NCBI RefSeq assembly: GCF_947503385.1
Contig: NZ_CANNDO010000001.1
Location: 992,001 to 1,056,000 of the forward strand
DNA length: 64,000 nt
Origin: an uncultured Tateyamaria sp.
Lineage (GTDB): Bacteria; Pseudomonadota; Alphaproteobacteria; Rhodobacterales; Rhodobacteraceae
Direction: 5' to 3'
Below the pieces are notes generated by a model. That model did not search any database and was not told the DNA's origin. It was given only the letters and a program-made list of their open reading frames with translations. A program made the translations under genes and the position numbers. Within the stretch, counting starts at the first letter, position 1. Each line of letters starts with the position of its first letter. Shown piece after piece: positions 18,301 through 27,500 of this stretch.

Positions 18301-21300
18301 GACAGCACGTTCAGCATCGTCGGGCAGGAGATCGCGTTCACCGTGACCGTGCGCAATTCGGGCAATATCACGCTGAGCGCGACAACCGTGACCGACGACC
18401 TTGTGCCGGGAGAAAGCTGTACTGTGCCCAGCCTCGCTCCGGGGGATGAGGACAGCAGCTGCACCTTTGCCTACACCGTCACGCAAGAGGATATCGACGC
18501 GGGCGCGCTGACCAATGTGGCGCGGGCAAGCGCGGTCCCGGTGAGCGATCCGGGCAACCCTGTGGACGGCAGCGGCACGCTGGTCGTGGGTGGCCCCGCC
18601 GCCGAACCTGCGTTCAGTCTGGTCAAAACCGCCGACGTGACGAGCTTTGCCGCGCCGGGTGAGACGATCACCTACAGCTACAGGGTGTCGAACACCGGCA
18701 ATGTGACACTGACAGCCGCCCCGACAGTCAGCGATGACAAAATTGCAAACGTCTCTTGCCCGGCGCTGCCTACAGGTGGGCTGGCCCCGCAGGCCAGTAT
18801 CGTTTGCACGGCCACGTATCTGACCACCCAGCCGGATGTGGACAATGGTGGTGTGACCAACATCGCGACGGTGCAAAGCAGCGAAGTGCCCTTTGACCCA
18901 AGTGACCCGAACCGGGCCGAGGCCACCGAAACCGTACCCGCGACCCAAGGCCCTGCCTTCACCATCGACAAGACCGTGAACGACGCCACGCAGGTCGTGG
19001 CCGATCAGGTGCTGACCTACAGCTACCGGGTGGTGAACACCGGCAACGTCACCCTGACCGACATCACCCTGACCGACGCGCACACCAGCGCTGCCGGAAC
19101 AACCGCACTGGCGCTAAGCAACGGTGGCGTGATTGACAGCCTTTTGCCGGGGGACGAGGCGACGCTGACCGCCACGTACACGGTCACGCAGGCCGATCTG
19201 GATGATGGCAGTGACATCACCAATGCGGTGTCCGGCACCGCAACACCGCCCGGCACCCTGACACCCCCCGGCGCGCAGGACACGCAGACCGTGACCGTCG
19301 CGGCCCCTGCGCCCGAAATCACAGCGCTCAAAACCGTGAGTGCCAGCACCGGCACCGGGGTGGGCGATACTGTCACCTTCGACATCACGATCACCAATAC
19401 GGGCAATGTCACGCTGGACAGCGTGAGCCTGACGGACACTTTGCGCAACGGCAACGGGCAGGCGATCACGCCCGCGCCGGTGCCTGTCCTGACCGCCGGT
19501 GACGGCGTGGCCCTTGATGTGGGCGAGGCGTGGACCTATCAGGTGACCTACACCTTGACCCAGCCGGATATCGACAGCGGCGGGCTCAGCAATGCGGTTC
19601 TTGTGCGGGCACAAGACCCAAGCGACACGCCGGTGAGCGACCTCAGCGACAACGGCATCGCCGGTGACGGACCGGACACGCCGACGACCTTTGAACTGCC
19701 TGCACAGGCCGCAGTCACCGGGCTCAAGACCGTCACGTCCACAGGCACAGATGTGGGTGACATCGTCACCTTTGACATCACGGTGCAGAACACCGGAAAC
19801 GTGACCCTGACCGGTGTGGGTGTCGCGTCTGACACGCTTGAACGACAGGACGGCACAAGCCTTGTGCTGGCGACCGGCCCCACATTTTCCTCCAACGACG
19901 CAGGTTCGCCTGCGGGCACGCTGGTGGTGGGCGAAACCGCGACATTCGTGGCCAGCTATGTGCTGATCCAGCCCGATATCGACGCTGGTGGCATTCGCAA
20001 CTCCGCCGTGGTCACAGCCACACCGCCCCGTGGTCCACCGGTTACGGATATCACCGACAATGGCGTGCCCGGCGATGGGAACGACACGCCCACTGCGCTC
20101 GACATCGCACCCGCGCCCGCCTTTACCTTTGACAAGGCATATACCGGAGCCGATGCGAGCTTTGACAGCGCAAGCGACGTGCTCGAATACACGTTCACGC
20201 TGGTCAACACGGGCAATGTGACCCTGATCGACCCCATCACGATCACCGACCCCATTATCACCAACCCGATCATCTGCGACCCGGTGTCGGCCGCCGCTCC
20301 ATGGTCCCCGACCGAGACGCGCACCTGCTCCACAACCTACGTGGTGACCCAAGACGACGTTGACACAGGCGCGGTTGTGAACGCGGCCTCCGCCGCTGTC
20401 GGGTCCGCGCCCGGACAGACCGACAGCGTGACAGTGCCAGCGAACCAGACCCCCGCGATGGCGCTGGATAAGGTCGCCGACAGCGTTGACCCCGCGACCG
20501 AGTTCTTTGTGGGGGCTGTTATCAACTATACCTACACCGTGACCAATACCGGCAACACGACGGTCGCGGCACCGATCACCATCACCGACAACCTGATCCC
20601 GGCGGGTGACATCACCTGCCCCGTCTTCCCGACAGACGGTATCGCACCGGGCGGCACCTATGCCTGCCAAGGCACCTATACGGTGACCGCTGGCGATGTG
20701 GACCTGACCCTTGTCACGAACCTCGCCACGGCCAGCGACGGCACCACCACGTCGCCCCAAGTGACCGAGACCATCCCGAACAATGCGATCCCGGCTCTCG
20801 ACGTCACCAAGGAACTGCTGGCGGTGACGGATGCCAGCGACACGGCGCGGGCGGGCGGTTTCGAAGCGGTCGGGGACAAGCTGCTTTATCGCTTTACCGT
20901 GGTGAACACGGGCGGACTGGCCTTTGTGAACGATGTGGTGATCAACGACGCGTTGCTGTCTGCGCCGCTTGTCTGCTTTGCCCGGACGGGTGGCGATCCC
21001 GATTTCCGCCCCGGCGAAACCGTGACCTGCCAGACGGATGCCAGCACGGCCTATCTGGTGACCCAAGACGATCTGGATGCGGGACAGGTGGTGAACGAAG
21101 CCATAGCCCAGACCAGCGCCAGTGGCCTGACCGCGCCGGTGATTTCGGATGTGTCATCGGTCACAACGCCTGCGGCGACCGACCCGATGTTCACGCTGGC
21201 CAAGACAACCACCGCCACCAGCTTTGCCACTGTCGGAGAGACGATTGCCTTTGACTTCGTGCTGCGCAACACCGGCAATCAGACGCTGTCCAACCTCAAC

Positions 21301-24300
21301 GTTACAGACCCGTTGATCCCCAGCCTTGTCTGTGACGCTGCGACCCTTGCACCGGGCGCTGACCTCACATGTTCCGGGACTTATGTCACCACGCAGGTGG
21401 ACGTCGATGCGGGCACGTTCAGCAACACGGCCTCCGCCTCTGCCGTGACCCCGGCGGGCACAGCCGTGCCGCCTGTCACCAGCACGGCAACGGTGCCGGG
21501 GCCACTGACCGACCCGCTGACCCTCGCCCTGACCAAGACGGCGACGCCGTCGCCCTTTGGCGCGGTGGACAGCACGGTGTCCTATGGTTTTGCGGTCGAA
21601 AACACATCGCGCTTTACCCTTGTCGATGTCACTGTGACCGATCCGCTGATCCCGGGGTTCAGCTGTGTGATTGCGCAGCTTGATCCGGGTGTGACCAACA
21701 GCACAAGCTGCGCGGCGACCTATACGGTGACACAAGAAGACGTGGATCGCGGATCGCTGGCCAACACGGCAGAGGTGACGGCAGGCGACGTGTCAGGCAC
21801 ACGGAGCGTGACGACAAGCGCCACGATCACAACTCCGGGTCCGGCGCGCGCGCCTGCGCTTGAGGCGACCAAGACCGCCAACATCACCAGCCTGACACCC
21901 GGCTCCACCCTCACCTACGCGCTGCGTGTGGCCAATACCGGGAACGTGACGCTGGACATCTCCGGCATCACCGACACGATGAACCGGATCAATACCGGCG
22001 CGCCCACCTTCCTGACCACGCCCTTTGTGCTGGTCGGAGGCGACACGAATATCGACGGCCTGTTGGATGTGGGCGAGGTCTGGGAATACAGCGCCACCTA
22101 CCGGATCACGCAATCCGACCTGAATGCAGGGGGCGTGCGCAACTCTGTTCAGGTCACTGCGGACGGGCCTGCGGGCTCCGGGTCGGTCAGCGACACGTCC
22201 GACGACGGCGACGATGGCGACGGCAACATGAGCGATGATCCCACCGTGGTGGAGATCACGCCCGATCCGCGCCTTGATGTGACCAAAGTGGTCGTGACGC
22301 CGGGTACGCAGGCGGGCGACACGGTGGTGTTCGAAATCACTGCGGCCAATATCGGCAACGTGGACATCACCGGTCTGTCCGTCACCGACACGCTGAGCCG
22401 TGCCGACGGGTCCACCCTTGGCACGCAAAATGCGGTGCCGGTCGGGGCAATCGCGGATCCGCTGTCTCCGGGGGACGCGGCCCGTTGGCGGGTGTCCTAT
22501 GACCTGACCACCGAAGATGTGGATGCAGGTGGCCTGTCCAATGCGGTGGTGGTGCGCGGCGTGGGCCCCGGTCCGGGGTCCGTGCCTGTGACCGATACTG
22601 GCGACGACGGCGACGATACGGATGGCAACACCAGCAGTGACCCAACCGTTCTGGCGATCGCGCCGCAACCGGAACTGGTGGTGACCAAAACCTCTGCCAG
22701 CCAGACGACGGCACCGACCGCGCCCGGCGAAACTGTGTCCTTTGACATCTTGATCGAGAACCTGGGCAACGTGACGCTGCGCGATCTGGTCTTTACCGAC
22801 ACGCTCACCCGTCTGGACGGAACGCCATTGTCGCTGAACGGCACGGCGCCAAGCGGCATCGCCGCGTTGGGGGCAGGCGACAGCACGACGCTGACGGTCG
22901 CTTATACGCTCACCCAAGAGGATTTCGATGCGGGCGGCGTGCAGAACGTGTTTCAGGCGACAGGCACGGACCCGTTGGGCCTGCCGATTGCGGATGTGTC
23001 CGATGATGGCGACGACGGCGATGGCAATACGCTGAACGACCCGACACAGGTGCCCATCCCGGCCATCAGTTCCGTGACGCTGAGCAAGGAGGCAAGCGTG
23101 CCGACGCGCATCCTTGGTTCGGTGTTCGAGGTTGTCTTTACCCTGACGCTGGAAAACACCGGCAATGTCACCCAAGCAGACCTTGTGCTGGAGGACGATC
23201 TGACCGTCTTTGTCGCGCCTGCGACCCTGACGGCGGTCGGAACGCCCGTTGCAACCGGTTTCACCACCGGTGGCGCCAATGGAGGGTTCAACGGACAGAG
23301 CGTGCTGAACACCTTGGCGGCGGGGACGTCTCTTGCCCCCGGCGAAACGGGCATCGTCACCATCGCGGTGCAATATGACACCGCCGCCGGGTCGCCTGCC
23401 GGCACCAACACGGCCACGCTGACCTCTGACAGGATCGCAACGGCGGTGACCGCATCCGCAACGGTGAGCAGTTCCGAACCCACCTCGGATATTGTCGCGG
23501 GCAAGCGGCTGATCAGTGGCGGTGTCGTGCAGCGCGGGTCGGTCGTGACCTTTGAACTGACCTTTGAGAACCGCAACACCACGGCGGAAAGCGGTCTGAC
23601 CTTTGTCGATCAATTGCCACCGGGGCTTATCTATGTGCCGGACTCCGCCACGTTCAATGGGGCTGCAACGCCTGCGCCCACGCTGATGGGCCGTGCCGTC
23701 GCGTGGCCGGGTCAGACACTGACAGCCGGTGAACTTGTCACGATACAGTTGAGCGCGCGCCTCACCGGGGGGCCGGGTGAATATATCAACAACGCCTATG
23801 TGATCGGGCCGGACGGGTCGCGCGTGTCCAACACAGCCACCGCGGTGCTGCGGGTCAGCCCCGAGGCGGTGTTCGACTGCGGTGACATCATCGGCAAAGT
23901 GTTCGATGACCTGAACGCCGATGGCTATCAGGACCCGCCCCAGACGATCCGGCGCGAGGGCAATACCGCCGCAGTGCGCCGGATGCTCGACACATGGACG
24001 CCTGAACAAATCCAACTGGATGGGGGCGAACCGGGCCTGCCGGGGGTCAAGCTGGTGACCCCACGGGGCGACATCATCACCACCGACAAATTCGGTCGTT
24101 TCAACGTACCTTGCGCGCTGCTGCCCGATCAGCGGATCGGCTCCAATTTCCTGCTGAAGCTGGACGACCGGTCGCTGCCCACAGGCTACCGCGTGACAAC
24201 CGAGAACCCGCGTGTGATGCGGGTGACGGCGGGCAAGATGGTCGAGATGAACTTTGGCGCGCGCCTTGGCAATCTGGTGGAGATCGACCTGACCGCCACC

Positions 24301-24531
24301 GCCTTTGCCGGAGATGCGCCCAGTGCTGCGCTGGTGCAGGGGCTTTTGGGGCTGGTCACACAGATTCAGGACGAACCATCAGCCATCGTGCTGCGCTACT
24401 ACCGCAGTGATGAAACGGTGGGCACCGCGCGCGCCCGATTGCGCGCCGCCGAGGCGGAATTGCGCAAGGCGTGGAAGGGTCGGGGCACCTACAGGTTGGA
24501 TATCGAACGATCCGTCAGGCGGTTGCAGTGA
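12349..24531 (+). CDS. Giant secreted repeat protein (DUF11/DUF7507-type conserved repeats)
   Basis: The protein is 4060 residues from the ATG at 12349; GAGG at 12338-12341 is 7 nt away. The ATG at 12343 is also in frame but only 1 nt beyond it. A signal peptide (MSKLKAAAGAVIAAVVSLVSA) precedes a unique N-terminal domain of about 200 residues. Residues about 235 to 3800 are about 28 clear repeats plus two divergent ones, each about 110-135 residues with the pattern YTVTNTGNVTL, LxPG and YTVTQxDxDxGxVxN. Most repeats carry a cysteine pair around LxPG; five carry instead an Asp-rich loop such as SDDGDDGDGN. The C-terminal 220 residues hold an SdrD-B-like module (CGDIIGKVFDDLNADGYQD, KFGRFNVPC) and a final charged helical segment. 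It is most likely a surface fibre or adhesin partnered with the barrel protein encoded next. Ligand unknown. Confidence 0.85.
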   Translation: MSKLKAAAGAVIAAVVSLVSATPPSHATTFTTNVPNTNITLPSAYPEAGGVVIVMEGVNGQIYYQFSDPNGAFRGRNSNGRPTRFRGNPFTINDPIPLDCGIRSCTDYFGGAIARVYVRFSAYDGDTQPGGFDENDISLILNGVNVGNWSGLTTERTNNAGTSSQGFGTGFGNNTFNTGWFASSNPTLLNSLLTTGRTTTQVLDDDPDDNYWDFRRGNSLSNEALRTIAPGYEFEKTTTATDYTDVGDVISYTYTVTNIGSVNINNLTVFDDKVDAQGGTVSCDTTTINETTGGGSAEVATCTATYTVTQADIDNGSLKNVARANGDPEFGQLGAVEDTVTLPGPTAAPDMTVTKLAGQTTFSTVGEVISYDYTVENTGNTTLTDLSVSDDRIPTLSCAQATLLPDETLTCAASYTVTQADLDAFAVSGTPLTNTATAVGQDRGGATLTRTVTETVDGPAAAPVIDVTKTALQQNFDARDDVLQFRIEVTNLGNVTWPGPPSITDDLITNAGGTVSCPPGAIPPNGAVICSADYTVIQDDVNAGQVFNEATASITVGGTTVSATGNVTVPSVQTTGLTMVKQLNSGSATSFDAPNVTLIYDYVLTNTGNVTLTTPRVTDEKVSVTCAATEILPGTSVTCTSDNYLTTQGDVDTGGVTNIATAAGDDPNATEVTSDQQQLTVDADQMPELTLDKQAPVVAPVDFFEGQTVTYTYEVRNTGNTTFTGPLTVSDDRITGPIDCGSADLAVNDMRTCQAIYTVTVADEDLGFVTNTATATDGTTTSNADTETVPQNGTDAIELTKVADLASVSSLSDVITYTFTVTNVGDRSIGTPRTITINDPRIGPVACTQTQRIFPVGQGTPNSITCTGSTNPTQDELDAGEVVNTATAQFTRTNGGNPFTVVSPSAQSTVPVAITPAFTLDKVGPAQFSSVGEQITYEFRVTNSTEQTIATATVTDPLIPGLSCDLTDIGPRATQQCIGTYTVTQADVDAETITNTATVNGMSSTGETLDPASDTEVTPIDPAAATQSVDLSKTANVSAFNAVGDQIRFSFAVANTGTQTLTDIVVTDPLVSFSCSIPVLAPSTTDSTSCQAVYTVTQADLDAGAVNNIATVAAPGTSGDTSTSSVPAASRDASFTIDKQADDAVNVVAGQVVTYSYRVTNTGNVTLSNVALTDTHVSAAGTQSLAISGGGDTGSIAPGNTVTLSATYTVTQDDIDAGAALTNTVSGTGTPPAGVTPPTATGNESVSVAAANPILRVVKTETDGLGTFGAATSSKAYTFAVFNDGNVTIGNLVLTDDLTGFTCALDDLAPGASTTTCSGGLALGDSYTVQQSDLDARFLTNEVQVTGDAPGGTAVSATDSVTLTGPSQAPAITMTKTATAGAGFAAVGDTLTYSYVVTNAGNVTLTEPVAISDNRISVTCPALPLGGLAPGATLTCTATDTVTQTDLNAGSVTNTATASVTQPVVPDTPGGPTTVTATTPPQTEVVTAAQSPGLSISKALASTSASSFTAIGDQITYEYTVTNSGNVTITDTINVSDNKIAGGVAQFCSDTDLAPGASLSCTLVWTADQGAIDDGEVVNTASPVSTFGGGSVPASSDTLTVPAVQTPALTMRKDFVTIRNATPPPVVGDFAAGNTVVYRYTVTNSGNTTITTQPVVNDNLISAAAITIDAPFPAGGMEPGDTVTYTGEYVLTLQDIQLGSVTNNATATSGGVTSNPEAETVPTGATPALSIVKTALQSAFTAVGDTIDYEYVVTNTSPGSPAPAFANPITVTDDRTAVTCPATPGGQLRVGQSITCTASYTVTQDDLDAVDAGQTGGFVTNVATANTLFGGQAVQSPAATVTVSAVNDPALAVAKSVSGGPNPAGAGDAIVYAILTTNSGDTTVNGVEVSDPMLATLRCFQGASNTGASVTLPITLAPGAQVLCEGDYTITQDDVDDQTLVNTATAQGTTPAGAPVTATGSVPAPLEDDAPAVTVTKALSITEPDSTFSIVGQEIAFTVTVRNSGNITLSATTVTDDLVPGESCTVPSLAPGDEDSSCTFAYTVTQEDIDAGALTNVARASAVPVSDPGNPVDGSGTLVVGGPAAEPAFSLVKTADVTSFAAPGETITYSYRVSNTGNVTLTAAPTVSDDKIANVSCPALPTGGLAPQASIVCTATYLTTQPDVDNGGVTNIATVQSSEVPFDPSDPNRAEATETVPATQGPAFTIDKTVNDATQVVADQVLTYSYRVVNTGNVTLTDITLTDAHTSAAGTTALALSNGGVIDSLLPGDEATLTATYTVTQADLDDGSDITNAVSGTATPPGTLTPPGAQDTQTVTVAAPAPEITALKTVSASTGTGVGDTVTFDITITNTGNVTLDSVSLTDTLRNGNGQAITPAPVPVLTAGDGVALDVGEAWTYQVTYTLTQPDIDSGGLSNAVLVRAQDPSDTPVSDLSDNGIAGDGPDTPTTFELPAQAAVTGLKTVTSTGTDVGDIVTFDITVQNTGNVTLTGVGVASDTLERQDGTSLVLATGPTFSSNDAGSPAGTLVVGETATFVASYVLIQPDIDAGGIRNSAVVTATPPRGPPVTDITDNGVPGDGNDTPTALDIAPAPAFTFDKAYTGADASFDSASDVLEYTFTLVNTGNVTLIDPITITDPIITNPIICDPVSAAAPWSPTETRTCSTTYVVTQDDVDTGAVVNAASAAVGSAPGQTDSVTVPANQTPAMALDKVADSVDPATEFFVGAVINYTYTVTNTGNTTVAAPITITDNLIPAGDITCPVFPTDGIAPGGTYACQGTYTVTAGDVDLTLVTNLATASDGTTTSPQVTETIPNNAIPALDVTKELLAVTDASDTARAGGFEAVGDKLLYRFTVVNTGGLAFVNDVVINDALLSAPLVCFARTGGDPDFRPGETVTCQTDASTAYLVTQDDLDAGQVVNEAIAQTSASGLTAPVISDVSSVTTPAATDPMFTLAKTTTATSFATVGETIAFDFVLRNTGNQTLSNLNVTDPLIPSLVCDAATLAPGADLTCSGTYVTTQVDVDAGTFSNTASASAVTPAGTAVPPVTSTATVPGPLTDPLTLALTKTATPSPFGAVDSTVSYGFAVENTSRFTLVDVTVTDPLIPGFSCVIAQLDPGVTNSTSCAATYTVTQEDVDRGSLANTAEVTAGDVSGTRSVTTSATITTPGPARAPALEATKTANITSLTPGSTLTYALRVANTGNVTLDISGITDTMNRINTGAPTFLTTPFVLVGGDTNIDGLLDVGEVWEYSATYRITQSDLNAGGVRNSVQVTADGPAGSGSVSDTSDDGDDGDGNMSDDPTVVEITPDPRLDVTKVVVTPGTQAGDTVVFEITAANIGNVDITGLSVTDTLSRADGSTLGTQNAVPVGAIADPLSPGDAARWRVSYDLTTEDVDAGGLSNAVVVRGVGPGPGSVPVTDTGDDGDDTDGNTSSDPTVLAIAPQPELVVTKTSASQTTAPTAPGETVSFDILIENLGNVTLRDLVFTDTLTRLDGTPLSLNGTAPSGIAALGAGDSTTLTVAYTLTQEDFDAGGVQNVFQATGTDPLGLPIADVSDDGDDGDGNTLNDPTQVPIPAISSVTLSKEASVPTRILGSVFEVVFTLTLENTGNVTQADLVLEDDLTVFVAPATLTAVGTPVATGFTTGGANGGFNGQSVLNTLAAGTSLAPGETGIVTIAVQYDTAAGSPAGTNTATLTSDRIATAVTASATVSSSEPTSDIVAGKRLISGGVVQRGSVVTFELTFENRNTTAESGLTFVDQLPPGLIYVPDSATFNGAATPAPTLMGRAVAWPGQTLTAGELVTIQLSARLTGGPGEYINNAYVIGPDGSRVSNTATAVLRVSPEAVFDCGDIIGKVFDDLNADGYQDPPQTIRREGNTAAVRRMLDTWTPEQIQLDGGEPGLPGVKLVTPRGDIITTDKFGRFNVPCALLPDQRIGSNFLLKLDDRSLPTGYRVTTENPRVMRVTAGKMVEMNFGARLGNLVEIDLTATAFAGDAPSAALVQGLLGLVTQIQDEPSAIVLRYYRSDETVGTARARLRAAEAELRKAWKGRGTYRLDIERSVRRLQ

Positions 24532-24542
24532 GGGTGACTGCT

Positions 24543-27500
24543 ATGAACCGGATTTTCGCGACAACGGCTTTCCTTTTGGGCTCCACCGCGCTGCCTGCGC
24601 TGGCACAGGACGGTTTTGTCATCCAGCTGAACGGCGACCGGGTTGCGGGCAATGACCCGGCTCTTGAACGCCAGATCAAACGCATTGACGAGGTGCTGGA
24701 ACGGGCCGACGTGCGCGTGCAATATGACGGGCTCGACGTCACGCCGCGCCTCGACCTTGAGATCGACGGACCCGATGATACCCGCCGCGCGGGTGAAACT
24801 GTTACGCTGCAATCGGCGCTGAACTACCCCGGATTTGTCACGCGCGGCGAGGTTCTGATCCTCGACCTGAACGCGCGCGGCGGTCCCAAGACGCTGGGGC
24901 GTTACGACATCGCGCCCAATGGTCAGGTCAATGTAGAGGTGCCCGAAGGCGACAATATCGTGGCCCTGCACCGGGTCTACGATGCGCGCGGGCGCTATGA
25001 TGAAACCGCGCCCCTGCGTCTGAGCCGTGGGGACGACCGCGACCTTGTGGACGGTGTCGAGGACGGTAATGACGCCACCGCGCGCCGCCGCATCCCGGTC
25101 TATGGCGGTGCGGTCACCGTATCGGGCAGCAGCGTGGCCGCAGGCGCGCAGGTCAGCACATTGGGCGAGGTGATCACACCCAGCCCAGGCGGTGAATTCG
25201 TTATCCAGCGCATCCTGCCGCCCGGCACACATGCGGTTGGCGTGCAGGTGCGCGGCGCAGGCGCCGAACCGGTGGACGTGGTGCGCGAGATCGACGTGCC
25301 GCGCTCGGACAGCTTTTACGCGCTGCAACTGGACCTGACGCTGGGCTATAGCGACAGCGATCTGGACGGGCGCGACTACTACCAGCAGGGCCGTATCGCG
25401 GGCTATTTCAATGGCCGCTTTGCCAATGGCGTGGAATTGACCGCGCAGGTGGACACGGGCGAAGGCGATCTGGACGAGATTTTCTCGGGACTGGGCGAAC
25501 GCGATCCACGCTCGACCTTTCTGCGGCTGGACCCGGACGATTTGTATCCGACCTATGGGGACGACAGCACACTGGTCGATGACACGCCCACATCCGGCAA
25601 ATTCTATCTGCGGGTCGAAAAGGACAACAACTACGCCATCTGGGGCGATTGGCGGGCCAATATCGCCAACACGACCTATCTGCGCAATGACCGCACCCTG
25701 TACGGCGCGCGCGCGCATGTGGAATCGCGGGACGTCACATCGCAGGGCGAGGCGCGCTGGCAACTGGACGCCTATGCGGCGCAGCAGGATACGTTGACCC
25801 AGCGCGACGTGTTCCGGGGCACCGGCGGGTCGGTGTATTTTCTCAGCCGTCAGGACCTGACCATCGGGTCCGAAACGCTGCTGGTGCAGGTGCGGGATGC
25901 CACCACGGGGCGGGTGATTTCCACCCAGACGCTGGTGGCCGGGCGCGATTACACCATCAACCACATCCAAGGCATCATCACACTCGAAGAGCCGCTGCAA
26001 TCCGGCACCGGGTCCAACGGGCTGGTGGTCACGGATGTGGGCGGCGCAGCGGATGTGAACCTTGTGGTGCAATATGAATTCACCCCGGACACCGGTGACA
26101 TTGATGCGTTTGCCTACGGCGCGCGCGGCGAGCTGTGGGCGACGGACCGGCTGCGCTTTGGCGCCACTCTCCAAAGCGAACAGACCCCTGCGGGCACTCA
26201 AGAATCCTTTGGCGTCGATCTGCGGTATCAGGTGAACGAAGACACCTACCTCAGCCTCGAATACGCTCAATCCGAAGGTCCGGGCTTTGGCTCTGATGTG
26301 TCGACTGACGGTGGCCTCGTCTTTGACGAAGCCGCAGCGGTCGCAGGCAGCGGTGAAGCCTACCGGATCGAGGGGCGTGCGGCCCTTGTCGATCTGGGTC
26401 TCGACGCTGACGGGGCGATCAGCGCCTATTTCGAAGAACGCACAGCCGGTTTCACTACGCTGGATTATTCGACCACGGCGGACGAGACGCTATGGGGCAT
26501 TGCGCTGGACGTCGCGGCGACCGAACGGCTTGATATTGCGCTGTATTTCGACAGCTTTGAACAGGATGGCGGCAAGATCGACCGCGAAGGCGGGATCGAA
26601 GCAGACTATGCCGTGACGGATCAGATGACCCTGAGTTTTGGCCTCGAAAACCTTGAACGCGAGGGTGTGTCGGGGTCCGGCGATGGGTCGCGGACCGACG
26701 CCGTTGTCCGGCTGAGCTTTGAGCCGTCGGAAACGCTGAGTTGGTACGTCTATGTTCAGGAAACGCTGGAACGCTCCGGCGCGCTTGAGGAAAACGACCG
26801 CGTCGGTCTGGGTGGGCGCGTGGAATGGGCCGAAAGCTGGGAGCTTGAGGGCGAGATTTCCGATGGTGACGGCGGCACCGGTGGGCGTCTGTTGATCCGC
26901 AATGACCGGGGCGAGGCGGGCAACACCTATTTCGGCTACGAACTGGACCCCAGCCGCGAGATTTCGGGGCTGAGCCGCGCCGAAACGGGCCGGTCCAAGG
27001 GCCGGTTCATTGTCGGCGGTGAACGGCAGGTCAGCGGCACGGTCACCATGTTTGGCGAAAACGCCTATGACCGGTTTGGCCGCTATAACAGCCTGACCTC
27101 GTCTTACGGCATCACTTACGAGCCGACCGAACGGTTGTCCTTTGTGACCGCGTTCGAGACGGGACAGGTGCGTGACGAGGTGAATGGCAATTTTGACCGC
27201 TACGCGCTGTCCTTGGGCGTGCAGTACCAATCGGACATCTGGGAGGGCAAGGCACGGCTGGAATACCGCAAGGAAGACGGCACGGGCAGCGCCTCCACCC
27301 GCGACAGCGACACGTGGCTGTTCACCGGGTCGGGCAGCTACAAGATCGACGAAAGCCAGCGTCTGGTGTTCTACGCCAAACTTTCGGACACCGATGGCAA
27401 TGGCGGTATCGCCCCGGATGCAAATTTCACTGATCTGTCAGTCGGTTATGCCTATCGCCCGATCCACGACGAACGGTTGAACGTGCTGTTTCGCTATCGC

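Noticed and set aside
13300-24015. Long open frames on the minus strand opposite the giant repeat gene (up to 865 codons)
   Set aside because: They mirror the codon periodicity of the GC-rich plus-strand gene, have Arg/His-rich compositions, and show no domains. They are antisense shadows.
12349-24531. CRISPR or DNA-level tandem repeat array in the giant gene
   Set aside because: The repetition is at protein level; DNA copies have diverged, unit length is about 330-400 bp and the frame is continuous.
24489-26270. A 593-codon minus-strand frame opposite the barrel gene
   Set aside because: The plus-strand protein has a signal peptide, barrel strands and a terminal Phe; the minus frame has no recognisable features.
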